Part shown: one piece after another, positions 63,724-64,000 of the stretch
How the letters are laid out: every line of letters begins with the position of its first letter
Numbering within the stretch: position 1 is the first letter of the stretch
NCBI RefSeq assembly: GCF_003390325.1
Contig: NZ_QUOK01000012.1
Span: 103,497 to 167,496 of the forward strand
Origin: Rhodohalobacter sp. SW132
Lineage (GTDB): Bacteria > Bacteroidota > Rhodothermia > Balneolales > Balneolaceae
Length of the DNA stretch: 64,000 bases
Direction: 5' to 3'
The notes under the pieces: model-generated
What the model was told of the DNA's origin: nothing
Database searches by the model: none
Seen by the model: only the letters and a program-made list of their open reading frames with translations
Translations under genes and position numbers: made by a program

Positions 63724-64000
63724 ATGGTGTGAAGGCTAAGGTCTTATAAATTAGGTGGATGGGATAGTGCGGTGTAAAATTGAGTCGTGAAAGAAAAAAA
63801 ATAACAGATTTTGATTGACACTGGATCAGATTTGCTCGTATATTTAAAGCCCTTCAGAAATGGAGGCAGCTATTGAAAATTTGATCGAAAATAATTGAAG
63901 TATCTATTGTGTTCGATCCAAATTCTTCTTAGTTTGTAAATCTGCGATGGAGTTGATGTCGCGGGTAATGTTCTTTGGACATATTGAAAGAGATAAACAG
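63724..64000. other. Window edge, no gene called
   Basis: AT-rich. An ATG at 63949 opens a frame that continues to the end of the window (MELMSRVMFFGHIERDKQ), but with no ribosome-binding site or family features I do not call it. Confidence 0.3.

Noticed and set aside
1..64000. CRISPR array, prophage, complete IS element, tRNA or rRNA
   Set aside because: No regularly spaced repeats, no transposase or integrase gene, and no tRNA-like cloverleaf or rRNA sequence was seen in any intergenic region.

Overview
The window looks like chromosomal DNA of a Balneolota/Rhodothermota-type (Bacteroidota-related) bacterium, probably a Balneolaceae member. The clues are a SusC/SusD outer-membrane pair, a PorX-type response regulator with a PglZ domain, GldC, DUF4199 and DUF5916 proteins, TTG/GTG starts, and bacillithiol-linked proteins (YpdA, BrxA/B-type bacilliredoxin). 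This is inferred from gene content only; there is no 16S gene in the window.

Layout. 1-3.8 kb: a cupin gene, then an arsenic operon arsD-arsA-arsC-like behind a perfect 16-bp palindrome. 3.8-6 kb: two small hypothetical genes and an MtfA-type peptidase. 6-14.5 kb: a phosphate island with an outer-membrane porin, pstS-pstC-pstA-pstB-phoU and a Na+/phosphate symporter. Three places in it carry 11-bp-period TTAACA-like repeats that look like PhoB/PhoP operators. 14.5-21 kb: a NYN-LOTUS protein, a DUF1508 miniprotein, a cold-shock protein, a winged-helix protein, a DUF5916 barrel and a CcdA-like membrane protein. 21-30.7 kb: hydrolase, ComEA-like, PorX, TsaE, a candidate toxin-antitoxin pair, a sodium-solute symporter coupled to thiamine pyrophosphokinase, NrnA and an HtrA protease.

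31-38.3 kb is a dense housekeeping run on the + strand: rluD, gldC, accA, a thioesterase, DUF2085, DUF4199, a CPBP protease, DUF2007, cdsA, a TIGR01777 epimerase, and then the SRP RNA gene. 38.8-43.5 kb: YpdA, a YheT-type hydrolase, Ppx/GppA, methylmalonyl-CoA epimerase. 43.6-48 kb: susC-susD on the - strand. 48.3-54.4 kb: PBP4-type DacB, DPP-IV-type peptidase, a YgjV-like fusion, and a response regulator that seems to lack its phospho-acceptor. 54.6-63.7 kb: aspS, DUF429, SthA-like transhydrogenase, superoxide dismutase, a CBM9-like lipoprotein, bacilliredoxin, a TetR-ABC1 kinase pair and a queuosine-precursor transporter.

The most unusual signals are non-coding. One is a three-copy dispersed element whose two conserved blocks lie exactly 91 bp apart in every copy, with a long inner hairpin showing a compensatory change and a possible closing stem. 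A second is another dispersed repeat present in two copies (7.5 kb and 38.7 kb). The third is the set of phosphate-box arrays. No CRISPR array, prophage, complete insertion sequence, tRNA or rRNA was seen.
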